Shown: positions 17,662 through 27,021, numbered from the stretch's first letter. The stretch: DNA of 64,000 nt from Chromobacterium haemolyticum DSM 19808 (GCF_000711885.1 NZ_JONK01000026.1:19496-83495), one strand, 5' to 3'. The notes: generated by a model not told the origin, from the sequence alone. Numbers and translations are program-made.

Positions 17662-20416
17662 GCGTCACCCTGATTAAATGATAAGAAACCGGATGCGCCG
17701 GCGCAGCCGCCACGGAAAATCGCAGCTGGCCGTTTTTGTCCAGTCTGGTTTTGACTGGCTGGCCGTCCACTAAGACCTTGCAACCCGCAGCATTGGCCAC
17801 CACGACATCCGCTTTGTAGTAACCCCCGAACTCAAATTGGATTCCATGGGCATCGCGCTGGAATCCCCGCACAAAACCTGCGGCTGCGCTAATGTAAGGA
17901 GCCTTGCCCGCTCCATTCAGAACAAACCGGGCCTCATCACTTGCCATGTGCACATAAAGCCCTCCCGGACCTGGCACATAACCGCTGACGCCAGATGCTG
18001 TCAGCACATCGGGTGCCCCCTTTCCCGGCCAGCGCAGCTGGCGCAAACTTGAACCTGAACGCACTAACCAGCCGTCGCCATCGCGGGCAACAACCACTCG
18101 TCTCCAGTCCAGAACCCGCCGGATATAGTCCGTAGTGTAAATCGGAAAAACTGCCTGCTTCAGCGCCCCTTCATACACATTGATCAAGGCCTTGAGCGAT
18201 GCCAACTTGGTGCCTGAATACATGTGGTAGTAAATATTGATGGCCTTGAAGCGCAACGGGCTATCCGTGAGCGAAAAGGTTTCAAGCACCCGATCGAAGC
18301 CGTAGAAAGGACCGCGCCAATCGTTGGTATAAACATTTTCATCCATGATTGCAGCATAGACCTGAAACTCATCAGGACCATTGCCCTTGGCCACCCCATA
18401 CGGCGCGATATTGGACCAACTCTTATTGCTGTGAGTGATGTTGGTATCGCCCCCGTTGATGTTTAACGCGCCAGCCTGATGAGCAAGGCGCAATGCGAAA
18501 GGGGACGCCGCCGCATTGCCCGGCCACTGAACGACCGCCACGCGTTTTCCACTCGGGGCAAGGTTGCTGTTGATGTAATCGATGGAGCCCTGAATCTCCC
18601 TATTCAGATCAAATTCGTAGTGAGGGATATTCAACGCAAAATCGCCATCGCTGCCTTTCCCTTTGCCGTGGAGGCGCTTTCCGCGCTCATCGATCATTTC
18701 CATCATGAAAGGATGGGAAAAGGTATGCGTGCCAATTTCCACATTGGGCAAGGCGAACATATGGCGGGCGATTTGCTCCAGACGGGGAGATAAATTGGGG
18801 TACAAGCCCGCCTTGCCGACTTCACCTTCGATAACAGACAAAGTGGTAGGAATGGGAAACCTCTTGAACACCTGGTCGTACAATGCCTGCGCGCCATAAT
18901 CCGGGCCGGGAAATTCGGCTCGGGAGGCGAAACCATCGCCATCCACATGCACAAACATCAGGCGACGGCCATTCTCCGTGGTGACATCCGGCATCGGCAT
19001 CACGGGCAGCGACAAGGCCCGAGTCAAAAACTCAATAGGCTGAATCACCCAGCGCATCTGCTGATTATCAGGCAGACTGGCCAATCCATATGGATCAAGG
19101 GTGTATCCACCCCATGGCAGGATGGCCGCAGCGTCAACCGTGTAATTGCCCGCAGCTAGACGCAGCAGCGACTGGCCTTCCGCAAGCACGCGTATATTCG
19201 GCACATTGCGTATGTCCGCGGGCGGCATGATTTCAAACCCCAACATCGCGGCCTTACCGACAATGCGCGGCTGAACATCCAGAGGACGCGGCACGGCAAC
19301 CAGCGCCAGGCCGAGTTTTTGCGCGCTGCGATGATCAACCACAAAACCGAACTGTCCCAGCACGGCCACCGGCATGCCTTCCGCCATCCGGGCCAGCAAC
19401 CAGCGTCGCCACGCATCCGGCTTTTTGACGACATTGTCTATCCTCACCACGATGCCCGCATAGCGATCCGTGCCAATGCGACTAGGCAAGGGTTTGTTCA
19501 CGTCGGCGTACTGGATGTCATACCCGAGGTAATTCAAAGGCATCGACACGTCCCGCACTGCCGCCACCCGGTCCAGCGGCTCCCCTTCCCCTGGGCTGTG
19601 CACGATCAGCACCTTGCGCGGCATCACTTCAAGGCGGCCCATCCCGACGATGGAAAAAGCGGGATCCGCGACGTAGGGCATCAGCCCTTCACGCCTGATC
19701 CGCTCAGCCGTCTCGCGGCGACAGGCCTTGTCCGCGGCACGGCAATAATCAATGACCACAATAGGCAAGCCGCTGCGGTTTTTCAGGGAATCGATGCGGG
19801 CGAGGAGATCGCTGCGCATCGGGTCCGCTACAGACAACGCTTGCGAACCCACATCGCTCGGGCGGTACAAGCCATCGACAACAAGAGCCTGCAATTTGCC
19901 CGGCAGGCGTTCTGCGAGCGCAAGATGGTTTTTCAGAACCAGACGGACGTCCGGATAATTCTGGAGAATGGCGTCGACCAGCCGTTCCAGACGGACATCC
20001 GCGGCATCAGAGGCATCAGAGGCAGCGGACAGCGCGGCGCCATCATCCAGTAGAAAACCCCGATAGCCTTTTTGCCACAAGGGTTGCAGTTGCTGCCGCA
20101 GCCATTGCTCATCTGGTTGAGATGAATCCGTGGCCAAGCTGCGCAAATCAAGCCTGGCAAACCAGACAGTATGAGGTGCAAGATCTTGCGCCGGAATGGG
20201 CGACCTCTGTGGATCAATTACAACGACATCAAATGCCTGCAGTTCGTCAACAGGTACATCAGCACCGTAGTACAACGCCATATTTAATGATTTCGTACTC
20301 AGATTTTCAGATATTGCCGTTTCAGACAAAAATGGCCCTAAAACCATAAATAAAGCAAAGGTTTTAAAATAACCCAAGTATCGGTGCAGACTAAATTTTG
20401 TGGCGTAATCAACCAT
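17654..20416 (-). CDS. pelA: PelA, Pel deacetylase with a degenerate hydrolase domain
   Basis: 920 residues, first gene of the pel operon, periplasmic, with a signal peptide near 17-35. Domains: hydrolase-like TIM barrel (45-260), reductase-like/linker region (265-480), NodB-like CE4 deacetylase (485-760; metal ligands DGDG at 492-494, THTFSH with His564 and His568), and a C-terminal beta domain. Known: PelA deacetylates Pel and, in P. aeruginosa, also cleaves it. Here the hydrolase signatures have decayed relative to the free-standing homologue: VSVGE to RLDLR, FLDTLDSY to LLDDGAAL, FESLF to VDGLY (Asp181 replaces Glu). Deacetylase activity should be intact; hydrolysis is doubtful. The ribosome site GGGAGAG precedes ATG 20416. 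Confidence 0.93.
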   Translation of the reverse strand: MVDYATKFSLHRYLGYFKTFALFMVLGPFLSETAISENLSTKSLNMALYYGADVPVDELQAFDVVVIDPQRSPIPAQDLAPHTVWFARLDLRSLATDSSQPDEQWLRQQLQPLWQKGYRGFLLDDGAALSAASDASDAADVRLERLVDAILQNYPDVRLVLKNHLALAERLPGKLQALVVDGLYRPSDVGSQALSVADPMRSDLLARIDSLKNRSGLPIVVIDYCRAADKACRRETAERIRREGLMPYVADPAFSIVGMGRLEVMPRKVLIVHSPGEGEPLDRVAAVRDVSMPLNYLGYDIQYADVNKPLPSRIGTDRYAGIVVRIDNVVKKPDAWRRWLLARMAEGMPVAVLGQFGFVVDHRSAQKLGLALVAVPRPLDVQPRIVGKAAMLGFEIMPPADIRNVPNIRVLAEGQSLLRLAAGNYTVDAAAILPWGGYTLDPYGLASLPDNQQMRWVIQPIEFLTRALSLPVMPMPDVTTENGRRLMFVHVDGDGFASRAEFPGPDYGAQALYDQVFKRFPIPTTLSVIEGEVGKAGLYPNLSPRLEQIARHMFALPNVEIGTHTFSHPFMMEMIDERGKRLHGKGKGSDGDFALNIPHYEFDLNREIQGSIDYINSNLAPSGKRVAVVQWPGNAAASPFALRLAHQAGALNINGGDTNITHSNKSWSNIAPYGVAKGNGPDEFQVYAAIMDENVYTNDWRGPFYGFDRVLETFSLTDSPLRFKAINIYYHMYSGTKLASLKALINVYEGALKQAVFPIYTTDYIRRVLDWRRVVVARDGDGWLVRSGSSLRQLRWPGKGAPDVLTASGVSGYVPGPGGLYVHMASDEARFVLNGAGKAPYISAAAGFVRGFQRDAHGIQFEFGGYYKADVVVANAAGCKVLVDGQPVKTRLDKNGQLRFSVAAAPAHPVSYHLIRVTHE

Positions 20417-20940
20417 GAATCACTTCTCTCCCATCTGCGTCCTTGTTCACATCCAACTCATCATTGGATACGGCTACCGATCACGTACCCTACACGGGGG
20501 GTTTTTCATACATGAACTTTAGTTCCGCTTTATATCAAAACCCAGTTTGCCATTGACATATTTTTGCAAGGCCCGTCATGCCAATGTTTGCAAAAATGAG
20601 CAAATATTGTTCTTCTTCAGAAAGAATAGACCAAGCTTTATGTTTGGAAAGCAAACTACCATCAAACAACACATTGTGTAAAGTTAATTAATTGTTTCTT
20701 TACAATAGAACACCAGGACCAATTTCTCAAGAAAATGCTTTATGGGTACTCAGGAGAAGGGAAGGGAGGAACAAGTTTCCGCCTTCTCGTAAGTTGGATT
20801 CATCCCTGATCTATCCAGGACACCACATAGGCCCCCATCAAGCCGGTTTTGACGGACTGCCAGATCAGCGTCCTGGACTCCCCCGGCAGACTTACCCGGC
20901 TCCTGTAGGCATTCCCATCTTATAAATTGAGTATATAAAG
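20417..20940. other. pel operon upstream region
   Basis: 524 bp between pelA (reading left) and the IS3 remnant. The first 280 bp on the pelA side are AT-rich and should hold the pel promoter. No FNR box, riboswitch or clear enhancer-type site was recognised. The part from about 20800, with its GGACTCCCCCGGCAG stretch, may belong to the left end of the IS3 element, but no matching right end is left to test it. Confidence 0.45.
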
Positions 20941-21435
20941 ATGCCAATGGACACACCGCGTTTCACCCCAGAATTTAAAGAAGAAGCCGTCAAACAAGTC
21001 ACCGAGCGCGGCTACTCGGTGGCCGAGATTTCCGCTTGGCTTGGGGTTTCCCGCCATAGCCTGTACAAGTGGGTGAAAGCCGTCACCCCGGACAACTCGG
21101 AGAGGCAAGCGACGGAACTGATCAAGGCCAAGAGCGAGATCCTTTGCCTGAAGGCGCATGCCAAAAAAGACGCCAGGTTACTGACACTTCGCGACTCCTG
21201 GCGGGCTAGTGGAGGGTGTATGGATCGCACCGGATGCTGGGTTGGTCTGTGCGAAATCGGCAAGGCGTGTGGCAAGCACCGTGTCGCCAGAATCATGAGG
21301 CAACACCGAATCAAGGCTCAGCGCGGCCATAAAGCCCCACGGCCCATTACAGGGCACCCCTCTTTGTTGGCCCCAACCATCCGAACCGTGAATTCACAAC
21401 ATCACAGCCTGACCAAGCCTGGGTGACGGACATTA
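20941..21435 (+). pseudogene. IS3-family transposase remnant, OrfA joined to a broken OrfB
   Basis: The frame starts with an OrfA helix-turn-helix (RFTPEFKEEAVKQVTERGYSVAEISAWLGVS, then LYKWVK). It loses the usual leucine-zipper end (deletion after ELIKAKSEILCLKAH) and runs into OrfB N-terminal sequence (GKHRVARIMRQHRIKAQRGHKAPRP). Near 21375 the frame shifts; in the next frame REFTTSQPDQAWVTDI is readable, the sequence just before the first catalytic Asp region of IS3 transposases. The gene stops there, at the start of a probable group II intron. The DDE catalytic core is missing, so it is inactive and cannot move the 30-kb element. Confidence 0.82.
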
Positions 21436-21640
21436 GTGTGCCGCAGCAAGCGGCGTAAGAGATGAGAGTACGCCCCCTCGCCATCGGCTTACAGGAGCGG
21501 GTGGCAAACCACCATGAGCGGCTTGGGTCACAACCCACGGTCGTGAGCGTCATGGAAAAGGCGTCGTAAAGACGTCAGGTCTGGATTATGGAAGACGAAC
21601 AACCGTGAACTGCCGTTCAAGTGTCGAAAGTACTCATATG
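21436..21640 (+). mobile_element. Probable 5' fragment of a group II intron inside the IS3 remnant
   Basis: Directly after the WVTDI codons the sequence switches to GTGTGCCGCAGC. GTGTG fits the group II intron 5' consensus GUGYG. The following 200 bp form many short hairpins (GGGTGGCAAACCACC, GGGTCACAACCCACG, GGCGTCGTAAAGACGTC) and contain a GTGAGCGTCATGGAA stretch, as in intron domain I. No intron reverse transcriptase or domain V follows, so only a 5' part remains. The 3' boundary is a guess; a covariance search would settle it. Confidence 0.5.
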
Positions 21641-21752
21641 ACATCAGAAGCGGGGGTGATGTTGCCCCGCGATCAGTCAGGATGACTATTTATCATTTCA
21701 CTAACCAGACCGTTGCAAAGGTTTTTGATCTGATAATCAAGGAGTTTTGCTG

Positions 21753-22289
21753 ATGAAAAACGAAAAAGACAACTCCACCAGCAGTGCCGAACAAGACATG
21801 AGCAGCAATGCTGCCAAAAAAATGACTGATGGTGCGGTAACACAAGGCTATCGAGGTGAGCGTCACAAATTGATTGCCTTGCTCAATGCCGCCCTGGCCT
21901 CCGAGCTGGTCTGCTTTCTTCGCTATACCCGCTTCTATTACACGGTGGGTGGATTATCCAATACCGCATTGAAAGCCGAGTTCATGCAGCATGCCCGGGA
22001 AGAGATGCCGCATGCCAACATGCTGGCAGAGCGTATTGTTCAGCTCAATGGCAAGCCTGATTTTGATCCGGAAAACCTACTGAATAATGCGCATAGCCAG
22101 TATAATGACACCGACAAGATCCAGGCCATGATCAAGGCCAATCTGGTGGCAGAACGCATTGCCATCGAATCCTATCGCAAAATGATTCAGGAATTGAAGG
22201 ACAGCGATCCCACCACCAGCTTGTTGCTGACAACGATTCTGTCGCAGGAAGAAGAGCATGCAGAAGAAATGCGCAGCCTGCTGGATTGA
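21753..22289 (+). CDS. Ferritin-like/bacterioferritin-type protein
   Basis: 178 residues from ATG 21753 (AAGGAG nine bases upstream). After a polar N-terminal tail of about 35 residues comes a four-helix ferritin fold with di-iron ligand motifs in order: ASELVCFLRY (Glu), AREEMPHA (Glu and His), VAERIAIESY (Glu) and SQEEEHAEEMR (Glu and His). This fits the bacterioferritin/ferritin-like group, storing or oxidising iron in the cytoplasm and limiting Fenton damage. The Met haem ligand of true bacterioferritin was not identified. It is monocistronic, ended by a very strong terminator, and opens the stress block of the element. Confidence 0.8.
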   Translation: MKNEKDNSTSSAEQDMSSNAAKKMTDGAVTQGYRGERHKLIALLNAALASELVCFLRYTRFYYTVGGLSNTALKAEFMQHAREEMPHANMLAERIVQLNGKPDFDPENLLNNAHSQYNDTDKIQAMIKANLVAERIAIESYRKMIQELKDSDPTTSLLLTTILSQEEEHAEEMRSLLD

Positions 22290-22302
22290 CAACATGATGC
22301 CG

Positions 22303-22345
22303 TATCAAGATAAAAGTCCGCGCCATGCGGACTTTTATCTTGATA
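22303..22345. terminator. Bidirectional terminator, 19-bp perfect stem
   Basis: The arms TATCAAGATAAAAGTCCGC (22303-22321) and its exact complement (22327-22345) enclose a five-base loop. The outer part is A/T-rich, so it can terminate both the ferritin-like gene (+) and the 120-residue gene (-). Confidence 0.9.
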
Positions 22346-22360
22346 CAAGGTGGAGATGCT

Positions 22361-22723
22361 TCAGCAACGGCGATGAAAATAAGCAGGCACACCGTGTTGA
22401 TTAGCCGGTGAGGCCGGCTGCGTCACCAACTGGTCAAACAGCATGCATACTCCGCGGGTAGCACCGCTCTCGTGGGCAAGCATGATCTGAAACAGCTGGA
22501 CAATTGTCTCCTCACTTAGCTTGCCAATGTGCCGGGATGCGACACCCGCACTGATGCAATGAAAAATGGCGCGGCCATTGCCATCCAGCTCCCGAACATC
22601 ATCAATGGTAAAGCGCATGGGTACATGGGCTGAACCCATCATCAGCCAGTAACCGGCTAGCGTTACGCCTTGGTGGCTGCCTTTCAGGGTCAGAATCTGG
22701 TGCAGGATTTCATCTTCAGACAT
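22361..22723 (-). CDS. Conserved-looking cytoplasmic protein, unknown function
   Basis: 120 residues, start ATG 22723 with GGGAG six bases upstream. No signal peptide or membrane segment. Features: a helical N terminus (SEDEILHQILTLKG), a central region with FTIDDVRELDGNGRAIFHCISAG, and a C-terminal tail rich in His and Arg (AYFHRRC). Two cysteines, no known motif. It is co-directional with the cyclopropane synthase gene, converges on the ferritin-like gene, and shares its terminator. I do not recognise a family; a role in the stress block is only contextual. Confidence 0.65.
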   Translation of the reverse strand: MSEDEILHQILTLKGSHQGVTLAGYWLMMGSAHVPMRFTIDDVRELDGNGRAIFHCISAGVASRHIGKLSEETIVQLFQIMLAHESGATRGVCMLFDQLVTQPASPANQHGVPAYFHRRC

Positions 22724-22819
22724 GGTCGCTCCCGTTTCGCTAAAGGGTCATGTTTGGCTGCAGCATGCTGTAACGCTAACTAGCCGCGCAGGGCTGTGGT
22801 CGTATTGTTGCAAAGACAC

Positions 22820-24019
22820 TCATTCGTACATGTACTGGCGGGACCACGCCAAGGTATCGGCAGGACGTCCTGCGGGCTGACACAGAATCTGGTAAATGCT
22901 GACTACATCGTTACGGAAGGCATAGGCACACCCGGCCAGATAAATGCGCCAGATACGGTAGCGTTCCTCGCCGATTTCCTGGCGGATGCTGCTGCTGTTC
23001 TTCTCGTAATTCTGCGACCACAGGCTGAGGGTCAAGGCATAGTGACGGCGCAGGTTTTCTACATCCAGCACCTCCAGACCGCCCTGCTGCATGGAGCTTA
23101 GCGTGGTGCCGATATGGGGCAGCTGACCGCCGGGGAAAACATATTTGTCGATGAAATTGCCGGCACCGAATGGTGCATCCCGCTGACGGGTGCTGACCGA
23201 GGTGATGCCGTGGTTCAGTGCCAGCCCATCAGGACTGAGCAGATTCACTATCTGCCGGAAGTAGTCGGCCAGCCCCTTGATGCCGACGTGTTCAAACATC
23301 CCGACACTGGTAATCCGGTCAAAACTGCCGGATACATCGCGATAATCCATCAGCCTGATTTCTACCCTATCCTGCACGCCGGCCTGGTTTACCCGGTGCG
23401 TGGCTTCTTCAAACTGCTGTTGTGACAGGGTAACACCCAGGCACCTGGCACCGAATTGCCGTGCCGCCCGGATGACCAGCGCACCCCAGCCACAGCCGAT
23501 ATCCAGCAAGGTATGCCCGCTTTGCAGCCTCACCTTGGTGAGGATATGGTCGATTTTCTTGATTTGTGCTGCCGCCAGTGTTTCATCACCTTCGGGAAAA
23601 TAAGCGCAGGAGTACACCATTTCCGGTTCCAGCCACTGTGCGTAAAAGTGGTTGGACACGTCGTAGTGGTACTGAATGGCCTGGCGATCGGCCCAACGAT
23701 TATGCTGAAACAGCAGCCCGGCCAGCCGCTGCAAGGGATAGGGCTTGCCACGGCGGGCCAGGGAATGCGCCATCTTAATGATGTCCTCCAGTTTGCCGTC
23801 GATGTCGACCAGGCCCCGGACATACGCTTCGCCCAGATGGTCCAGCCGCGGGGAAAGCAAGTAGCGCAAGCCGGCGGCCTTACGGATGTGCATGGTCACC
23901 AATGGCTGCTCGAACTGGCCGAAATCAATGGCCTGGCCATTGCAGACCAGGCGCGCCGGCAAGGGGCTGTGCTGCCGTAGCTGGCAGGCCAGGCGTTCTA
24001 TGCGTTGTTGCCAGATCAT
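22820..24019 (-). CDS. cfa: Cyclopropane-fatty-acyl-phospholipid synthase
   Basis: 399 residues from ATG 24019 (AAGGA eight to nine bases upstream; the longer frame to 24103 has no site). The class I SAM-binding motif LLDIGCGWGALVIRAA and the Cfa motifs YHYDVSNHFYAQWLEPEMVYSCAYF and GMFEHVG are all present. The enzyme methylates unsaturated phospholipid acyl chains using S-adenosylmethionine, stiffening membranes against acid and stationary-phase stress. It is peripheral to the inner membrane. Length is normal (E. coli 382). It probably shares a transcript with the following 120-residue gene. Confidence 0.92.
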   Translation of the reverse strand: MIWQQRIERLACQLRQHSPLPARLVCNGQAIDFGQFEQPLVTMHIRKAAGLRYLLSPRLDHLGEAYVRGLVDIDGKLEDIIKMAHSLARRGKPYPLQRLAGLLFQHNRWADRQAIQYHYDVSNHFYAQWLEPEMVYSCAYFPEGDETLAAAQIKKIDHILTKVRLQSGHTLLDIGCGWGALVIRAARQFGARCLGVTLSQQQFEEATHRVNQAGVQDRVEIRLMDYRDVSGSFDRITSVGMFEHVGIKGLADYFRQIVNLLSPDGLALNHGITSVSTRQRDAPFGAGNFIDKYVFPGGQLPHIGTTLSSMQQGGLEVLDVENLRRHYALTLSLWSQNYEKNSSSIRQEIGEERYRIWRIYLAGCAYAFRNDVVSIYQILCQPAGRPADTLAWSRQYMYE

Positions 24020-24115
24020 GCTGTATGTCCTTGCAGAAGGAGCTGGCCTACTCGGCCAGCCAGGGTTGCGAGATGCAAAGCGACCGGCCTGCGGCAGCAG
24101 CAAGCCGTGCTGGAT

Positions 24116-24974
24116 TCAGGGTTCTGCACCTGGGCGATGCCTGAGCTCATCCGTTGTGGGCGGCCGCTGCGGGAGCATGGCATGTTCCGGCTTGTCTGGC
24201 ACAGCAGCTGCACCGGCCTGCCCGGCGGGTTTGCGTATGGGTTCGGCATGGCCATCAGCGGGTCTGGCCGGGTGTGGGGGCGGCTCCGCAGAGCGGGCAC
24301 GATTTGGCTGATCCGCGTTCATCGGGTGCTTGTTATCCGGCATGGCTGGCGCTGCATGGCGCGCAGTGTCTGGCATGGGCCGGAGCGACGGACGCGGCTG
24401 CGCATCGGGAGTGGCGAGTCCGGGAGGATCGCGGTCGGTACCGTGCTGTCTTGCTTGCTGATGCTCCAGCGTTGACTGCTGCTTGAGCGAATGCGGATAG
24501 CGGTTGCCGCCATACTGTTTCTGATAGTCGGGCAGCGGACTGGCTGGCTGGCGGTACAGATTTCCTGTTCCACTGCTGCCAATCCGGGTGTTTGCGACTC
24601 CAGCCGGCCCCCCAGTGCTGGTCCCAGGGCGGCGCTTCATTGGCGCTCCTGCCCTGAAAATAGGCCGGGCGATGATGGTAATAACGCAAGGGAATGCGCC
24701 AGATGAACACGGGCACCCGGTCTGCCGCCATCGGTGTCCATGGCCCGTTATACCAGTTGCTGTAATACCAGCCATCTTCATGGAACACCCAGTAACGGCC
24801 GCCATAGAAAAAGTAGTTGAGCTGCTGCGCAGGGTCGTAATACACCGGGTAACCCGGAATGAGGATCAGGGAAGGATAACTGCTGATGCTGATGTCAAGA
24901 CGGGTTTGCGCTTGCAGGGTGGTACTGGGCCCAAGCAGCAGCGACAGGGAAATGCCAACCAGTATGTAGCGCAT
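24116..24974 (-). pseudogene. YXWGXW-type secreted protein, frameshifted
   Basis: ATG 24974 starts a signal peptide (RYILVGISLSLLLGPSTTLQAQ), followed by a Tyr/Trp-rich domain (YPVYYDPAQQLNYFFYGGRYW, DGWYYSNWYNGPW, HWGAGWSRKHPDWQQWNR). The frame then changes within a CAGCCAGCCAG run near 24547-24557. The next frame reads RQPASPLPDYQKQYGGNRYP and a Gln/Pro-rich tail ending at 24116, as in this family. A frame change of one base (or a lost or gained 4-bp CCAG unit) explains it. The family is known for stress-associated periplasmic proteins of unknown function. Dead gene or sequence error: the read level must decide. Confidence 0.7.
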
Positions 24975-25017
24975 GGTGTTTGCTCCTGATCCCGTCCCGG
25001 CGATCCGATGATGATGG

Positions 25018-25860
25018 CTATTGACCAGACAAAGACAAGGCGGACGCATCTACCTGCCTGACGCCGCGCACGTTCTTGCTTAGTTCAATCGCCAGCGCGC
25101 GCTCGGCTTTGCTGCCCAGCCGGCCGCTCAGTGCCACCACGCCATGACGTGTCTTGACGTTGATGCTGGAGCTTTCAACATGGCTGGAGTACAGCAGGCT
25201 GGATTTCACCTTGGTGGTGATCCAGCTGTCCGAGATGCTTTGCTCGGCATGCTGGCTGGAATTTTTCACTGACTCGGCCAGCGTAGGTTTGACAGTGCTG
25301 ATCTGTAGCTGATTGTCTACCGACACCACACCACGGGTGCTGCTTGCCATGCGGCTGGCCGCCTGGCTGGCACTGGCGCTATTGGCTGTTCCCTGCAAGC
25401 TGACCTTGCCCAGCTTGGTATGCACCGTCACAGCAAGCCCATCGGCGTACTTGCTCCACAGCAGTTTGGATCTGACTGCTGCGGAAATGGTGGCATCGTC
25501 GGTCAATTCGCCATAGCTGCGGGCGGCGCTGGACTTGCTCGGCACAAAATCGCTGTTGACTTGCAGTTGGTTGTCCACGCTGGTGACGCCAGCGACAGCC
25601 AGGGCAATTTCTTTGGCCAGCTCCTTTTTCACCCCTTCCTCCACCGTACCGGTCAGCGTGACCTTGCCTTCATGCACCAGCACCCGGATGTCCTGATCGC
25701 GCAGCGATGGATTCAGGGTGTAAGTAGTGGATAGCTGGCTTTCCTGGCGTGCATCTTTTAAGTCCTGATTGCTTGCTGCCGCCTGAGCCGGGTTGTAGTT
25801 AAGCAGCGCAAGGCAGGCGACCAGGGTGGCGGGCAGCATCTGGCGGGGTAGGGTTTTCAT
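25018..25860 (-). CDS. Periplasmic triple-BON-domain protein
   Basis: 280 residues from ATG 25860 (GGAGA upstream). A signal peptide (LPATLVACLALLNYNPAQA) is followed by three BON domains, each with the pattern V..G.V.L.G.V........A......G V..V.N.L: about 45-100 (GKVTLTGTVEEG), 115-185 (GKVSLQGTANS) and 205-275 (GVVALSGRLG). BON domains, as in OsmY, are thought to bind membrane phospholipids and protect the envelope under osmotic stress. It is OsmY-like in plan but longer. It lies between the YXWGXW-type and CsbD-type genes in the same direction, likely one stress operon. Confidence 0.85.
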   Translation of the reverse strand: MKTLPRQMLPATLVACLALLNYNPAQAAASNQDLKDARQESQLSTTYTLNPSLRDQDIRVLVHEGKVTLTGTVEEGVKKELAKEIALAVAGVTSVDNQLQVNSDFVPSKSSAARSYGELTDDATISAAVRSKLLWSKYADGLAVTVHTKLGKVSLQGTANSASASQAASRMASSTRGVVSVDNQLQISTVKPTLAESVKNSSQHAEQSISDSWITTKVKSSLLYSSHVESSSINVKTRHGVVALSGRLGSKAERALAIELSKNVRGVRQVDASALSLSGQ

Positions 25861-25935
25861 GGTGCAGTTCTCCGGTATCGGTAGTGGCAAGACAAAGGCC
25901 AGGCACAGCGCGGCCGTGAAAATGACATCCCGCGC

Positions 25936-26235
25936 CTATTTGAGCTTGTCCAGAAAATGCTTTACCTGACGCTCGGCTTCTTCACGCGTAATGGCATAGC
26001 GCTGCTGGATCAGCCCGATCAATTTCTGCGCCTGGCCTTCGGCACGCAGCAGTTCGTCGTCGGTCAATTTGCCCCAGACAACCTTGGCCGCACCCACATG
26101 CTCCTTCCATTTGCCTTTCAGTTCATCGACGCTGGGGAAATGAAAGCTAGCGTCCTGCTTACTGATCTCGACCGAGACCTCTACCGCGCTCTGTTTGGCG
26201 GCAAGGGTTTTGTCCTGCTCGGCTGACTTGTCCAT
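25936..26235 (-). CDS. CsbD-like stress protein
   Basis: 99 residues. The C-terminal two thirds carry the CsbD/YjbJ pattern KGKWKEHVGAAKVVWGKLTDDELLRAEGQ followed by a basic helix (REEAERQVKHFLDKLK). CsbD proteins are small soluble general-stress proteins (sigma-B in Bacillus) of unknown mechanism. The N-terminal 30 residues are extra. ATG 26235 has AAGGAG upstream. It is divergent from the PRC-barrel gene, with about 225 bp between them. Confidence 0.85.
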   Translation of the reverse strand: MDKSAEQDKTLAAKQSAVEVSVEISKQDASFHFPSVDELKGKWKEHVGAAKVVWGKLTDDELLRAEGQAQKLIGLIQQRYAITREEAERQVKHFLDKLK

Positions 26236-26459
26236 GAAACTCTCCTTGGTGATGGGTCTGCAGCCAGACTAGGACTTGCCCGCCAGGCCGATCTGTACGC
26301 CAGCGCACACCTCGGCAATATGTTGTGCCGGTGGATTTATCGGTCTTCGGTGTGCTGCCGAACAGTGCAGTGCTAATGGCTGGCGTAAACCGGAGCAGTA
26401 GCCAGCAATCCCTTTGGCTACGACAGAAGCAAGCCGTGCTTCGGTTTAAGGAGAAGGTG

Positions 26460-26870
26460 ATGAACCAGATGCAGCTCAATACGGATGGCAGCAATCGCAC
26501 CAGCAGCAACACCGGCGGGCCAGGACCCTATCTGATGGGTGCAAACACGCTGATAGGTGACGCTGTTTTGAATCAACAAGGCGAGGGGCTGGGTGACATC
26601 AAGGAAATCATGCTGAATGTCAGCAGCGGCCAGGTGGCGTATGCCGTGCTGGCGTTTGGCGGCTTCATGGGGCTGGGCGAAAAGCTGTTTGCCGTGCCGT
26701 GGCAAGCGCTGGTGCTGGACCCCATCAACAAGCGTTTCATGCTCAACATCAGCAAGGAGCGCTTTATCCACGCGCCAGGCTTTGATAAGGACCAGTGGCC
26801 AGACATGGCCGACCCGGCCTGGTCCAGTATCGTCCATGACTTCTACGGTACCGACCTGTACAGCGAATAA
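26460..26870 (+). CDS. PRC-barrel domain protein
   Basis: 136 residues from ATG 26460, with AAGGAGAAGGTG directly upstream. The PRC-barrel pattern runs from about 30 to 100 (LIGDAVLNQQGEGLGDIKEIMLNVSSGQVAYAVLAFGGFMGLGEKLFAVPWQAL, quoted as a domain range). The C-terminal tail is acidic and aromatic. PRC barrels occur in RNA-processing and photosynthetic proteins; in stress clusters like this one their role is unknown. No signal peptide is seen, so it is likely cytoplasmic. It heads the short + strand run before the Lmo0937-type and OsmB-like genes. Confidence 0.82.
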   Translation: MNQMQLNTDGSNRTSSNTGGPGPYLMGANTLIGDAVLNQQGEGLGDIKEIMLNVSSGQVAYAVLAFGGFMGLGEKLFAVPWQALVLDPINKRFMLNISKERFIHAPGFDKDQWPDMADPAWSSIVHDFYGTDLYSE

Positions 26871-27021
26871 GAGCGGCTAACAAAATAGCGTAGTACCCCT
26901 GAAGCCAGGCGCGCCGACGCAGCAGGGGTTTTGTTAGCGGACCCAAGTACTGGCAGGTGTGGGTCTGGCGGGTGCATTGCCATCCGCCTTGTGCCGCCTG
27001 CCTGTTTGCAGGAGTGTCATC

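Noticed and set aside
20941..21435. IS3 transposase as mover of the 30-kb element
   Set aside because: It lacks the DDE core, and IS3 ends and 3-4-bp duplications do not match the TGTGGG ends.
22303..22345. 19-bp palindrome as an attachment site
   Set aside because: It lies between two convergent stops with A/T arms, so a bidirectional terminator explains it.
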